From Embiotoca jacksoni (lineage: Eukaryota > Chordata > Actinopteri > Embiotocidae): DNA of 64,000 nt. Under the pieces are notes generated by a model. The model made no database searches. It was given only the letters and a program-made list of their open reading frames with translations, and was not told the DNA's origin. A program made the translations under genes and the position numbers. Each line of letters begins with the position of its first letter. The first letter of the stretch is position 1. The DNA is taken from assembly GCA_022577435.1 (NCBI GenBank), contig JAKOON010000019.1, forward strand, positions 1,096,501-1,160,500, given 5' to 3'. Below are positions 14,401-27,364 of the stretch, piece by piece.

Positions 14401-17400
14401 TCCCTGCAGCTGGAGGAGAGGAAGAGATGGTGAGCAGGAAATTAGCCCTGCAGCTTGTTTCTGTAAACCACAAAACGAGACTTGCATGAAATGTCCAGTC
14501 ACAACGACCTGATGTAAGTCCTGTCGTACTTCTGTACAGGTGCAGGTATCCGGCAGCACCTACAAAACCGTGCTGAAGAACCTGCAGTCCGACACCGTCT
14601 ACACTGTTACTGTGCTGCCTGTTTATTCTGCTGGAGAGGGACAGCGCATGTCTGAGAACGGCAAAACATGTAAGCACTGCATGCATGTCGTCGCCGGTGT
14701 CGGTAACACGTTACGATGGTGATCTATACAAGGACGTTATTGTGACGTCCTGTGAAGATAACTAACAGGGTTTAGAAAAGCCAAAATGGACAGAAAAAAA
14801 AAGTACTTCTGTGAATGAGACACTCCATAACGGCAGTGGGATTTTTTTTCTTGGTCAGGAATCCATTCATGTCTTTCCAGAGTGAACTTACTGGCCCTCG
14901 TTGCTGGCTCGCTGTCACTGGATGTCAGAAACCCTCAATAAGGCAGCTAGTTATAACCGACTCCTTTCATGATATCATCCGAAATCCTTTCAAGACCTTC
15001 AAGCCAAACCAACCTGATCAAATGCCAGTTGTTTCTCAAGAAGTGAATTAATACATGATAAATTCACACTTTACTTGTGAAATGTAACGTGAAAAATAAG
15101 ATAAAATAACAATAAAAAGCTCTGTCAGCTTAGTTTGAACTTGGTTGAGAAACATGGATTTTACAGTTTCTCCCACAGTTTAACCACCAAACTCTGCTGG
15201 GGATGAGTCAGCATTTTGTGGGGTGATTGCGTAGGAAGGAATTCCTCTGAACTGGCAGCATTATAATGGTGTCTCCTCTTTCTTTACCGTAATATTGTCC
15301 ATTTATAGGTTGGAATGAAGGGTAGCGGTCAGGGTAATGGTGGGGCTGGGGAATGGGGGAAGGGTTATATTGAGTATTTGGCTCCCCTTTGGGAAAAAAA
15401 GAAACAGGAGGGTGGTTAGAAATGAATGGAGGGCATTATATCTTTTATGGCTCTCAACTTACTTGGCAAGGGTCATGCTCCATGCGTGCTACTGTTACCC
15501 CCATTTTCCCTTCTGAAGCAATGGTCCTTCATGTTTAAGGGGCCTTTTCCTAACCAAACTCGTACACAGTATGAACAGTTCGAACAGCTCAGCTAGCTAC
15601 TAAACTTTTTAACGCTTGGGAAATTGCTGCCACTCTAGATAACCTTGGCGTGTCCCTTCAAATGACAGTACTTCAATTTATTCTCCACTTATTTAATCAA
15701 AGAAGTATCTGCTGTCACTGTTTGAGCCCAGACAGTGTTAATTGAGCCTTAAAATTCAAAGCAGCTTTCTCGGCAACAAGCTTTGGTCTGTGAAACTTTA
15801 AAAGTACGGAAGCTCGCTTGCTGTGTTTTCCCCTCCTGCATTTATGGGGTTTATAATGGGGAGCAGCACAAAGCCTCTAAACATCTGTTTTGGTTTGTTT
15901 TTTTAGAAGGAAAGCTTCACACGGGGCTGCACATACGCCTTGTATATCCTTTTCATTAACCTTGAGGGCACTGACAGGAAGTGTCCTGTTGATAGCACTA
16001 TTGTTAAATGATGTCTTTAACTTGTTTCCATTGGTTACTGGGGAGTATTGTTCCCATTTTACTGAAATGTTCTCATGTCGTCCTGCTCTGGCTTTCCACA
16101 AAACCAGGGAGGACGGTGTTTAGTAAACGGAGACAAAGGGAGAGTGACAGAAGCAGCAGTTAGGAGATTCACAAAGGCTTCATTTAGACATTTGTAAATA
16201 ACCCCTATGAAACTATTGTCAAGTTGAACAATTGAAACACAAATAGGAATATAATACACGCATTTGGGGTTCATTATTTTGGGTGTTGTGAAATTGTTGG
16301 TTTTAGCCTCTAATTTTCTCGGCATTTACAAACCACTTATGTTGCCGGCCTTCACGTCACCCTGTCATCACTCTTCTCGTCTCTTTGTACCCTTTCGTGC
16401 TTTATGACCATCATCCTAACCTTTTACTTTCTTATCTATGTCTCTGTCTCAAACGACCTTCTTTGACAGTGGAGCGCAGCCCCGTCAGGAACATCCAGGT
16501 TTTCAACCCCACGACCAACACTTTGAACGTTCGCTGGGAAGCCGCCACCGGCCCGGTGCAGCAGTACCGGGTGGTCTACTCTCCTGTGACTGGTGCCAGG
16601 CCCTCCGAGTCGGTGAGTTTCCATCCACTGTGTGGGAAGTAGTGTAGCATAGCACATGTATGCAAAGAAAACCCATGAAGAGTAGGTGTACAATAACAAA
16701 TACTACAACACGAGTAAAGACGCTGCTAACGTCCTTGAATCCTACATTAAACCCACACAAACACAAACACGGAGGAATTCACCGAGGAAGAGGACGACCA
16801 CATCCAGTTCTGTCTGTGTGAGCACATGTGGCCCGGACAAAACAAATCTTTATTTGCTGCCTACCATGTGTCAGGGTATTCTCTTAATTGTCACACGCAA
16901 TTAGTCTGTTCACCCAATAGAGCAATGTGTTTGTTTGCATGCATGTGTGTGTAGTTACTGCCAATTGGATTTTTTTCTGTAACAAACTACTAAAGTTTAA
17001 AACCAAGACATGTTGATTAAAGCAGAAATTCTTTAATTGCACCTCCTGCTCTCCACACAAAATGCACCATCTGGCATCACAGTGCCCACATCTTCACGCG
17101 TAAAGGATTTCTGGGTTGCTTAAGGAATCAATAAAAAAAAACTTCTAAAGTGTTACTTTTACATCCCACCATTAGCTTCAACATCTGCCAGAAAGATTGT
17201 AGCATTAGGAACAGTTTCTTCACCAGGTCTTTTAAAAGTGAAGTATATCCCTGTGCATTGATGGAGAGGCTCACTCTGCCTTTTTTCCTATGTGTTAGCA
17301 CATTTATGGCAGGTTCAGGCCTTTTCCATGGCCAGAGACAGGAATGTGAGTCAGTGACAATGTGGTCTTTTTCAGCTAACACCAGCAAATTTAACACGAG

Positions 17401-20400
17401 CTGGAGATTTGTAGTACGAGCGATCAATGATATTATTTTTACACTGATGCTGCTGACCACGGAGAGAAGACAGCAAGTGATACAATCAAAAGAGAAATAA
17501 ATGAATAAGAAGACATTGTTGTATTTACACGTGCGATGAAAACATGGCGAGCAGACACCCAGCTGTCCAACACACCACCCGGCCACCAAACGCTGCTGCT
17601 CAGATGTTCTCCACCTCCGTCACTCCCTCGTAGAGGTCATCACCAGGCCAGAGCCCTCCAGGAGCTCTGGCCTTGTTCTGTCCAGCTAAGCAACCCAAAG
17701 ACAAAGAGAGAGAGAGAGTGGAGGTAGCCCGAATGTAATCAGCTGTCTTCACTGTCCAACTGCCCCCCTCCCACCACCACACCTCCGAACATCAAAGGAA
17801 TATTTGACTCCTACTCAGTGCTGACAGCAAAGGGCTGTTGAGTAAAAGGGAGGGTTTGAAGGTAGAGTACAGTCCATGCAGCTGTCAGCGGAGAGGGGAA
17901 AGGTCCTTGTTTGTGTAAGTGTTGCTCTGCATCATTTCTGTCCATCACGCCACAATGGCTTTTTGTTAAAACGGAAAAAGAAGTTAAGTTCTTTGTTAGA
18001 TCTTACACATATAAAGGCACTGAAACTCTTTAAGGATGATGAGTCCTGACGTGTTTGGTGTCTCTGCACAGATTGTGATACCAGGATCCACCACCACGGC
18101 TCTGCTGCAGCAGCTGCTCCCAAACACCGATTACAATGTTGGAGTTGTTGCCCTGTACAGTGACGGTGAAGGACCTTCCCTCATCGAAGCTGGAAAGACA
18201 TGTAAGTACCTGAGACGAAGTAATGTAGGCATCAAAAACCTTCACCTGTACGTATTAGTAGTTGCTGATAGCCTCATTTCTTATCACATGCAAAGACAAC
18301 ACCTGTGAGATACAGCTGTGTTTGTAACGAACGGCACAAACAAACACTTTTTCCTGTTTCTGTGCTCAGTGCCCCGAAGTGGCCCGAGGAACATGCGCGT
18401 GTACGACCCCACCACCAGCACTCTCTCCGTCAGCTGGGAACATGCAGAAGGTCCTGTCGTGCAATACCGCATCACCTACGCCCAAACCACAGGAGACCCC
18501 ATCGAGGAATATGTAAGCATGTCCATAATTCCACATGTGAGAGTTTTAATAAACGGTCCTCATTGTGTAGGCCTGGATGAATGAACCAGCTCTCATTAAT
18601 CAGAGGAATTCATGCAAATGTAACTTATTCACCCAAATATGCCCTTAATTTGTTCCTTCATTCATCCTTTTCTTAACGTGATACGTCTCATGTCTCGTAG
18701 ACTACGGTCCCAGGAAACAGAAACAACGTGGTCCTGCAGAACCTGGATCCTGACACGCCTTATAATATCAAAGTGACTGCCATCTATGGTGATGGACCAG
18801 GAGGAGAGCTGGAGGGAGATGGAACCACAGGTACAAACATTCCCCGTCTTTGCAACCACGTGTGTGTGTGTGTGTGTGTGTGCGTGCGTGCGTGCGTGTG
18901 TGTGTGTGTGTGTGTGTGTATCATTTGAACTAATTCAGAAAAGGCTTCAAATCAAGCGTTTGGAAAGGCATATTCAGGATATTATTAACTTTTGTACACA
19001 CACATGCAATCAGCAGAGAGCAAACATCCAAACAGACAAGTCCATTGATTAGGTTCCTGAATTGTAGAACGCTGGCAAAAATGGAATAATTGGCATTCTT
19101 GACTTTTTAAGAAGAGCCTCTGCCAGAGTTATGATCTGCCTGTACTCCGATCAGGCAGATCTCATACTTGCTGTGCTGCCCAGTCTCTTGCATAATCTTT
19201 CCTTTCAAACAAAAGAAACATTATTACATATTGTAATGCTTCCCTGCTCCATGAGGCAGCTTATTGTCTTATTGTTTTTTCTTGTAATCTCTTTAATGTG
19301 GTGGAATTTGTCATCCCACTGATCACGCAGATATTTCTTCATAATTCAAAAGTAATTACGAGCAATGAACTATAATAAAGTCATTATCCTGCTGACATAT
19401 CACAACACTCACTGAAACTCTGGAGTTCAAAGCTCCTGCATGCCGTTGTAGTGAACTTTGCTGACTGTGCTCTCTTGTCTCGTTTGCAGTGGGTATGCTC
19501 GGCCCCAGGAACCTCCGTGTTTCTGATGAGTGGTACACCCGCTTCAGGGTGTCCTGGGACGCCGCCCCCTCCAGGGTGACCGGATACAAACTTATCTACC
19601 AGCCTGAAGGTATGAACGGAAGAAAATACATTCTTATTTTTACTGCACTGACAACTGCATTGCTTCCAGGCACTTATATAATACTGAGATCTCTTTTTCA
19701 GGCTCTGATGACACCCAGGAGGTGTTTGTCGGAGATGTGACCACCCACCAGTTGAACAACCTGAAACCTGGAACCACCTATGACCTGAAGGTGCTGGCGC
19801 AGTACAACACAGGCATCAGTGCGCCTCTGCCTGGTCAAGGCACCACATGTAAGTTGATTACTTGTTGATTAACAGGCACAAGTGTGCTAAATTGAGTGGA
19901 TGGTTCCTGTGTTGAATAGTAAAATAGGTTTTGAAGTGGACTTGTACTGCTCGTACTTATCATGCTCTCGTTTGCTTTCTTCTAGTGTACCTGAATGTGA
20001 CAGACCTGAACACTTACAATGTTGGCTATGACTCTTTCTGCATCCGATGGGCCCCTCACAGAGCAGCCACATCCTACAGACTCAAAGTCAATCCTTTTGA
20101 CAGTAAGTTCTATTCTCAGTTACACGAGACAATGACAAATGACCTTTCTGAATTACTATACTTTTAATTTGTGAGATTAGCACACTGAATCTATTTAATC
20201 TGGATGCTCTTCTGTTGTTCCCTTCTTCTCCTCAAGCCTCTAAGAGCGGAGCTCAGGAGATCACAGTTAGAGGCTCAGAGAGTAATTACTGCTTTGATGG
20301 CCTGACCCCCGACACTCTGTACAACACCACCGTGTACACCCAGACTCCCAACCTGGAGGGACCTGGAGTCAGCATCAAGGAAAGGACATGTAAGAAAATG

Positions 20401-21477
20401 TCCACCGTGCCAGTTTAATGTCTCACACAGTTGAACCTGTTGGTAAACGGAGCCTACAATTTATTTTTCTCACTTGCATATTGTTTTCCAATTTCATGCT
20501 GCTGTTTTGTATTGCAGTGGTCAAACCCACCGAGGTGCCGACCGAGCCGCCCACTCCCCCCGCACCAGTGACCGTCCCCCCTGCGCTAGATGGTGAGGAG
20601 AGCTTTAAAACCTGTTAGCAAAAGAGATAACTTCTGTGGACCGGCTGAGAGTTGCCATCAACACTGTTTTACCTGTTCTGCAGTGTGTAAAGGTGCCAAG
20701 GCAGACCTGGTCTTCCTCATCGATGGTTCCTGGAGTATCGGAGATGACAGCTTCAACAAAGTCATTCAGTTTGTTACAAGCATGACTGCAGCCTTCGACA
20801 TCATCAGCCCGGGTGGCATGCAGGTCAGTTGTTTTTAAACCTCATGTCTTCATACATTTGTTAGTCTGGGTATCGTCACCCTCTGATTCTGTTTTGTTCT
20901 CTTTGAGCAGGTTTCATTTGTGCAGTACAGTGATGATGCCAAGACTGAGTTCAAACTGAACACCTACCACGACAAAGGAATCGCGTTGTCAGCTCTGCAG
21001 ACAGTCCGCTACAGAGGTGGCAACACCAAGACAGGTACACCGCTGGAAAAAGAAAATCATGCTGGAGAAATAAGTGCTCTGAAGAGGATGGATTGTTCAG
21101 ATCTTCTTCTCTTCACTTTCATTCAGGCATTGCTTTGAAGCACGTCTATGAAAAGGTATTCACCTCCGACAGCGGCATGAGGAGGACCGTCCCGAAGGTG
21201 CTGGTGGTGGTCACGGACGGACGCTCCCAGGACGATGTCAAGAAGAGCGCAGAGAAACTGCAGCATTCGGGTATGTGTGGACTTCATCACTGCGCTGTGT
21301 GTTTGTGTTTGCATTGTATGTGCAGTGGAACAGTGGAAATGGTTGTTCACATACTTTGATTGCCTTCATCAGAGCCAAAGCTTGTGGCTGATTTAATAAA
21401 CTGTTGTAATAATCCTCTTAGTGATGGAACTGCCTGTGGGTTTTTTACTTGGAAGCTTAACAATGGTCTTTGTTTAT

Positions 21478-21554
<77 letters not shown>

Positions 21555-24500
21555 TTACAGGCTACAGTATGTTCGTGGTTGGCGTGGCCGACGTGGACAT
21601 GTCAGAGTTGAGAATAATCGGGAGCAAGCCCAGCGAGAGACACGTGTTTGTGGTAGACGACTATGACGCTTTCGCCAAAATCCAGGACAACCTGATCACC
21701 TTCATCTGTGAAACAGCCACTTCCAGTAAGACAGAGACTCATATATTATTAAACCGCTCTTATAGTTTAGTATTTCTGTATGCCAAGAGGAAAACATTAC
21801 CGTTGACTTTTTAGTTTCTATAGTGGTTGATTAGTGCACCTGCAGAGGTAACAGGAAGCTCAGCCATTGACGTTCATTTCTACTGATCTACTGCCAGAGG
21901 AAATGTATAAAGAGACATGAATCGCATTCTTTAAACTCTCATCTGTTTTTCCAACTCCTTGTAACTTCTTGTTGTGTTTCAGCTTGTCCTCTGATCTACA
22001 TCAATGGATTCACCACGCCTGGTAAGCATACAACGTCCCCATACACCATACACATGAGCTAATCCCCAGAGAGCTTGTTGACATTACTAACATGATATTA
22101 TCCCATAATGTAGATAGAAGCTTTCAATGTTTCTTTTTCTATGGTCTTGACATGACTCCCGCTGTTCACCCCTTCTAGGCTTCAGGATGCTGGAGGCTTT
22201 CAACATCACAGACCGAACATTCGCTGGCATGAACGGCGTGTCCATGGAGCCGGGCTCCTTCAACAGCTACATCGCCTACAGGCTGCACAAGGACTCCTTC
22301 CTCAACCAGCCCACCAAGTAAGTATGCTGAACAGCATTTGTGTGAAAAGAGAGGGAGTGTGAGTCTCAGTTTGTGCACTTTCCCAGGCTATTAGCCTTCA
22401 CACCAGTGTACTATAATACTGCCCAGCCTACCGTCATTATTCACAATGATGTTCAATAGCCTCAGCAGGCTGGATGGTTTCCCTTGTGCCTTTTGGCAAT
22501 AAGCCCACAGCCGTGTTTGTTGTTGGAGCTTCTTGAATATGCAGTGCTGGCAGAAACAAAACAAAAATTGTTCGTAGAATTAAAGATTCCCTGGACCAGA
22601 GGTTGGAGGAGAGTCCTCCAACGTCCAGAGTTTTGTCTCTTTATTGGGCTTCATTTAAGTGGTCAGAACTTCTGGAGCATCCAAACTTTTTTGATATGTT
22701 TATTATAATGCGACCACAGTGTGATTGGGTGCAGCCGTTGACTTAATTCACACAAATGGAAACACTTCACATGAGAGGAGACCGAAAATACTTTCAATGT
22801 GTGAGCAATTTAGGCAAAGCAATCATTTACCAGTTCTGCAGTCTGTGTGACACATTTGATCCTCAAGATTTAAAATGAATTATCTGACTGCTCGTGCAGC
22901 GAGGGCCCAGTTCTCACTCATGACTCACCGCGATGTATATTTTTAACACTTACAGGGAGATCCATCCGGAGGGTCTTCCCCCGGCTTACACCATCATCCT
23001 GCTCATCCGCCTCCTGCCAGATACACCTTCTGAACCTTTTGATATCTGGCAGATCGCCGACAAAAACAACAACCCCGAGGTCGGGATCACTGTCAACCGT
23101 AAGTCTCCTCTCATGTCTCGGCCCTCAGCTGGAGGGACCAAACATACACACAGCTATACACTATATTTACAGAGAGCTAAACTTCACAGATTTCTGTCTG
23201 ACATACGATGAAGGAAGTGGAAGTATAATCACAAACACATATGACTGGCTTCAATCCACCGTTTTGAGTTTGATTTTAGTTTTGCCTTTTTATTCTTTCA
23301 AAGACAGCTTTCTTTCTAAATAAGTCTCTTTTCCAAATGTGCATTTCCACACATGGTACATGCATGCAAATAATTACAGGAATGGCCTTAATCCCTTCTA
23401 GCCTCCACTTTATCCCTTCCTTCTCCCTCCAAGCATGTGTTCTCTATAGTCCTGTCTGCTTTGCGTGCCACTGCATCGTAACACACTGTCAGGGACTCAT
23501 CAAAGGCTCTGCTCTTTTCAGCTTCCAGCAAAACACTCACGTTCTACAACAAGGACACCCGAGGAGAGATCCAGAGAGCCACGTTTAATGAGGAGCAAGT
23601 GAAGCGGGTTTTCCACGGGAGCTTCCACAAGGTAAACACACTCCCCGTTCTTAAAGAGGGGAGTCCTGTGTTCACTACATACAGGAGTGAGAGTTGTAAA
23701 ACTTCGGCTTTCATGTGAAAGACTGATGATCTGTTGTGATTCATTGTGGGCTGATTCATTCGTTTCACTTCCTTTCACAAAAATTGTGTTTACATCCTTT
23801 CATATGCCTCTCTGTGACTTCAACAACCTCATTTAGTTTGTCTGAATTACCTTTTAATGTGAAGTTCTTACAAACAGCCAGTTCCATGTTGCTGTATCAT
23901 GTTACCTGTCAAAAGATCTCTATCAGTCTCAGAGCATCATCCTGCTGTCAACATGGTCTTTCAGCCTTTTTTTTTTTAGGATTTCACATTAAGCGTTGTT
24001 TTATTTACTGCATGGACAGTTAGTTTGATTAATGGCTTGTTAAGACTATAAATAAGTTTAAAGAGAAGTTGGAGGGAAATTCTGATGCCTCAGTGACTGA
24101 GAATAATGTGCAAGCTGTTACAGTTACTCGTGGAGGTCCGACCACACCGGGACTGCAGAATATCCTGATAGTTGTTAAAGTAAATTCCAAACCTGGCTGC
24201 TCCAAACTGTAGTTTTTATTCGGTTACAGCTTGAGTTGGTTTCCAAAAGTAAGTCAAAGAGTAGATTCTAAAGTCTGCATATCTTTCTGTTAAATAATCA
24301 GAAAGGAGTTCTCCAGTGATTTAATGTTGCACCGACAGAAAGTTGGGGACACACTTTAAAAAAAAAAGAGTCTCCAAATGTTAGAAACAACCAAGATATC
24401 CCAATTTATTTGTTCACAGAATGGATCATTATCTGAGTGATATATTTCCACACAACAGCATCTCCACATTGGATTTTTTCTTTCTGTTACTACAACTCTG

Positions 24501-27331
24501 ATGACATCACGAGTAGTAATCCCCATGATGAGTTAGCTGTAGGACTTTTCAGTTGAATACAAATTACTGGCCGAATAATGCAAGCTTTGCAAACAAAGAA
24601 TTAAAAGGCTGAATCCAGATGTTTATAACTGTCTTAAAGAAGCATTTTCTTAATTCTGAAACCGATCCATGCCTCCATCTGGCCTGTCTTTCATGCGAGA
24701 AATAAAGCTAGAACTCCCGTAGCTGGCGCTTATTGAAAGATTCATGAACATCAGCTACTCTTCAAATAATCTGTCAAAACCTCTCCTCTTAAAATATCCA
24801 CCTACAGTGGTAGTATTGTTTCTCCAGCTCTTTGTTTCTCTTCAGCGGTTTAACCACTATATTCGGCCCACATGCCTGAGATAAACAGCATTTGTGCAGT
24901 CTCTCTCGGGGCTGCAGCGAGAGGTAAAAAGCGATATGAAATGTGGACACGTCCAACATGACGCAACAGCGAAAATAAAAGATCCTCTGTAATTTTTACC
25001 ACAGTGGGATGTAGAGAGTAGAACAATGAAGGGCAGTATATTTTCATACAAACCTGCAAAAACTTAAGATGCTGAATTTATCGCTGGAGGACAAACATCT
25101 GCCTCCAGTGTCTCCCATGTCATGACCAATTCAATTTGAGTTTGTACTCGAGGACAATGCGCTGCATATTTAGTGCACAAGTTCCTTTTCTTCTAATTAC
25201 TAAGGTAATCAAAGGGAACGGCCTTTTCAATGTACGAGGGTCTTATCCGACATCAAAGTTCGCCCACTTCCTGACATTACAGAGTACAGAGGGATATATT
25301 GACTCAGAGATCAGAGAGTACTGTAAATGGCTTTTCAGTTTGACCAGTTAGCATCTACACAACTAATTGTAGGGTAAGTTCATGAACGAATTGGACCGTG
25401 GAAAATGTTTGATCGGAACTGGATGTAAATTACATCACTGCTGGTCTAGTTGGACAGCAGCCCGATCTTTGTGTGGCTATGCACGTGTTAGTGTATTAAT
25501 GTGCGTCCTCTCAGTCTGTGGCCATCGAGGAGACTGGAGTCTGAGTGTGCACTGGATGGCTAGTTTGTGGTGCAGCAGTTGCTGTTCCATGAGCTTGGCG
25601 AGTCTGCAGCGGTCTACCTAGCTGCTTATTTGCTGGTCTGCTGAGTAAGTGCCACTGCTGACTGCTGTGGTGGTGTGTGTTTACATGTTGTTGGTGGTTT
25701 TCCAACACTTTGTCTGTGGCTATTACAGAGTGACCTCAGTGTGTGTGTGTGTGTGTGGGAACTCTGAAACCAGAGTGACCACTGATGAGTCTTGTCTTAC
25801 ATGGCCGTTGGGTGTATTGTTGAGATTGTGATGAAAATCAAAGCACAATCAGATGAGAAGCTTTAGATTAATCAACTAGAGCTTCGACAAACCATTATTT
25901 TCATTTTCTGAGTTAATTGATAATTTGTTAGATCTCATATTTCACTTCATGTGTTGGCGCCACAGTATCGGCTCAGAGATTGCTTCTAGAAATGTCTTTT
26001 TTTTTCTTCAGGCTAGTTAATAAAGAGTCACTCAGTTGGAAGAGGTCGTGGGCTACTACTAGTTTAGCATGTGGGAACGTTCTCACATGACTTCAGCAGA
26101 TGCTAACCACTCACCATCCCACTGGGGAATCCCCTCCCATGTTTGAATGGTGGGAGTCTGTCAAGAAAACCTTCCTGTTAACCGAGGACATTTTCCATAG
26201 GTCATAGTGAGTGATGTTTGTGTGCAGAGGGACACTGGTAGAAGTTGGTGTGAGTTGTTGTAACTATTGAAAATTCAGTGATAGTATGCTGCCATGCTGA
26301 CAGATACACACACGCTATTGTTACGTCCAACCTGTTGAACTTTCCTTTCAGAGATTTGGTTGGAAATGTCGTGCCAATATATGCATACACTAATTAAGAC
26401 AGGGGGGTTGGGGGCGGGGGGTGGGGGAGTCTCTAAAGGGCTCTCAGTTCTTTGTTGGCCTAATAGACACTTTGACAAATTGTCCTTTGACTGGACTCTT
26501 TCTACTCTTCATTTGTGACGACTTTCTTTGAGACATAAATGTGTCTTCTTTCCCTGATCCGGATTTACTGAATGGAAAATCCACACTAAAAATACAGAAA
26601 ATGATCTATTAACTTCCATTACCAAAGAAATCCATGGTGCCTTGTCTGTTTGCATGAGCTCGATCAGACATGCGAGCCTTCCCTTTGGAAAGATAAAATG
26701 TAAATGATCAGCCCAGTTGGGGATTTTAGCACCAGTCACAACACTGTTTGCATTAAAACACCTATGTAATGGAGAATCTACGCTGAGCATTGATGGCATT
26801 TTATTCCCAACCAAAGCTAACTCAATCTTTTTTGAATTTTTACAGAAAAGACTAACACCTGCTTATTAGTACATTAATAAAATTAAGGCTGTGAGTCTCT
26901 CAGAGTTCAAGGTTTAAAAAAAAAGGTCGCCAGAGCCAAGAACAATAAAATGGAATCTGAAAGAAATCAAGGAAATATGTCCAGTGTGTTGGAGCGGAGA
27001 TGGTATCAGCCTGAAATCTTACCAGATGTACTCTGATTGTGTTGAGTGTTGATACAGGGAAACAGTGAAACCGTGTTAACATTTGATGAATGAAAGTTGT
27101 TCGTCTGTCAACACACTCTGCTGCAGAGCAGTGGTCACTAGAAAGCCGATTTTCCTGAAGCCTTATTTTCCAATGACTAAAGTGTTTTCACTGTATTTAC
27201 TTTTCGGTCAGTGAGGTAATATGTAGATGCTGATTATTTGCCATCCCAGTATACCAACCAAAAATGTTTTGGTAGGCCCTCAAGAGCATCATGGCGTGTT
27301 ATGTCCGTGCCAGGAGGCTGGGATAAACGAC

Positions 27332-27364
<33 letters not shown>

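Noticed and set aside
21470..21814. Open frames rich in Val-Cys repeats (also at 18728, 32576 and 55109)
   Set aside because: They are translations of (GT)n microsatellites.
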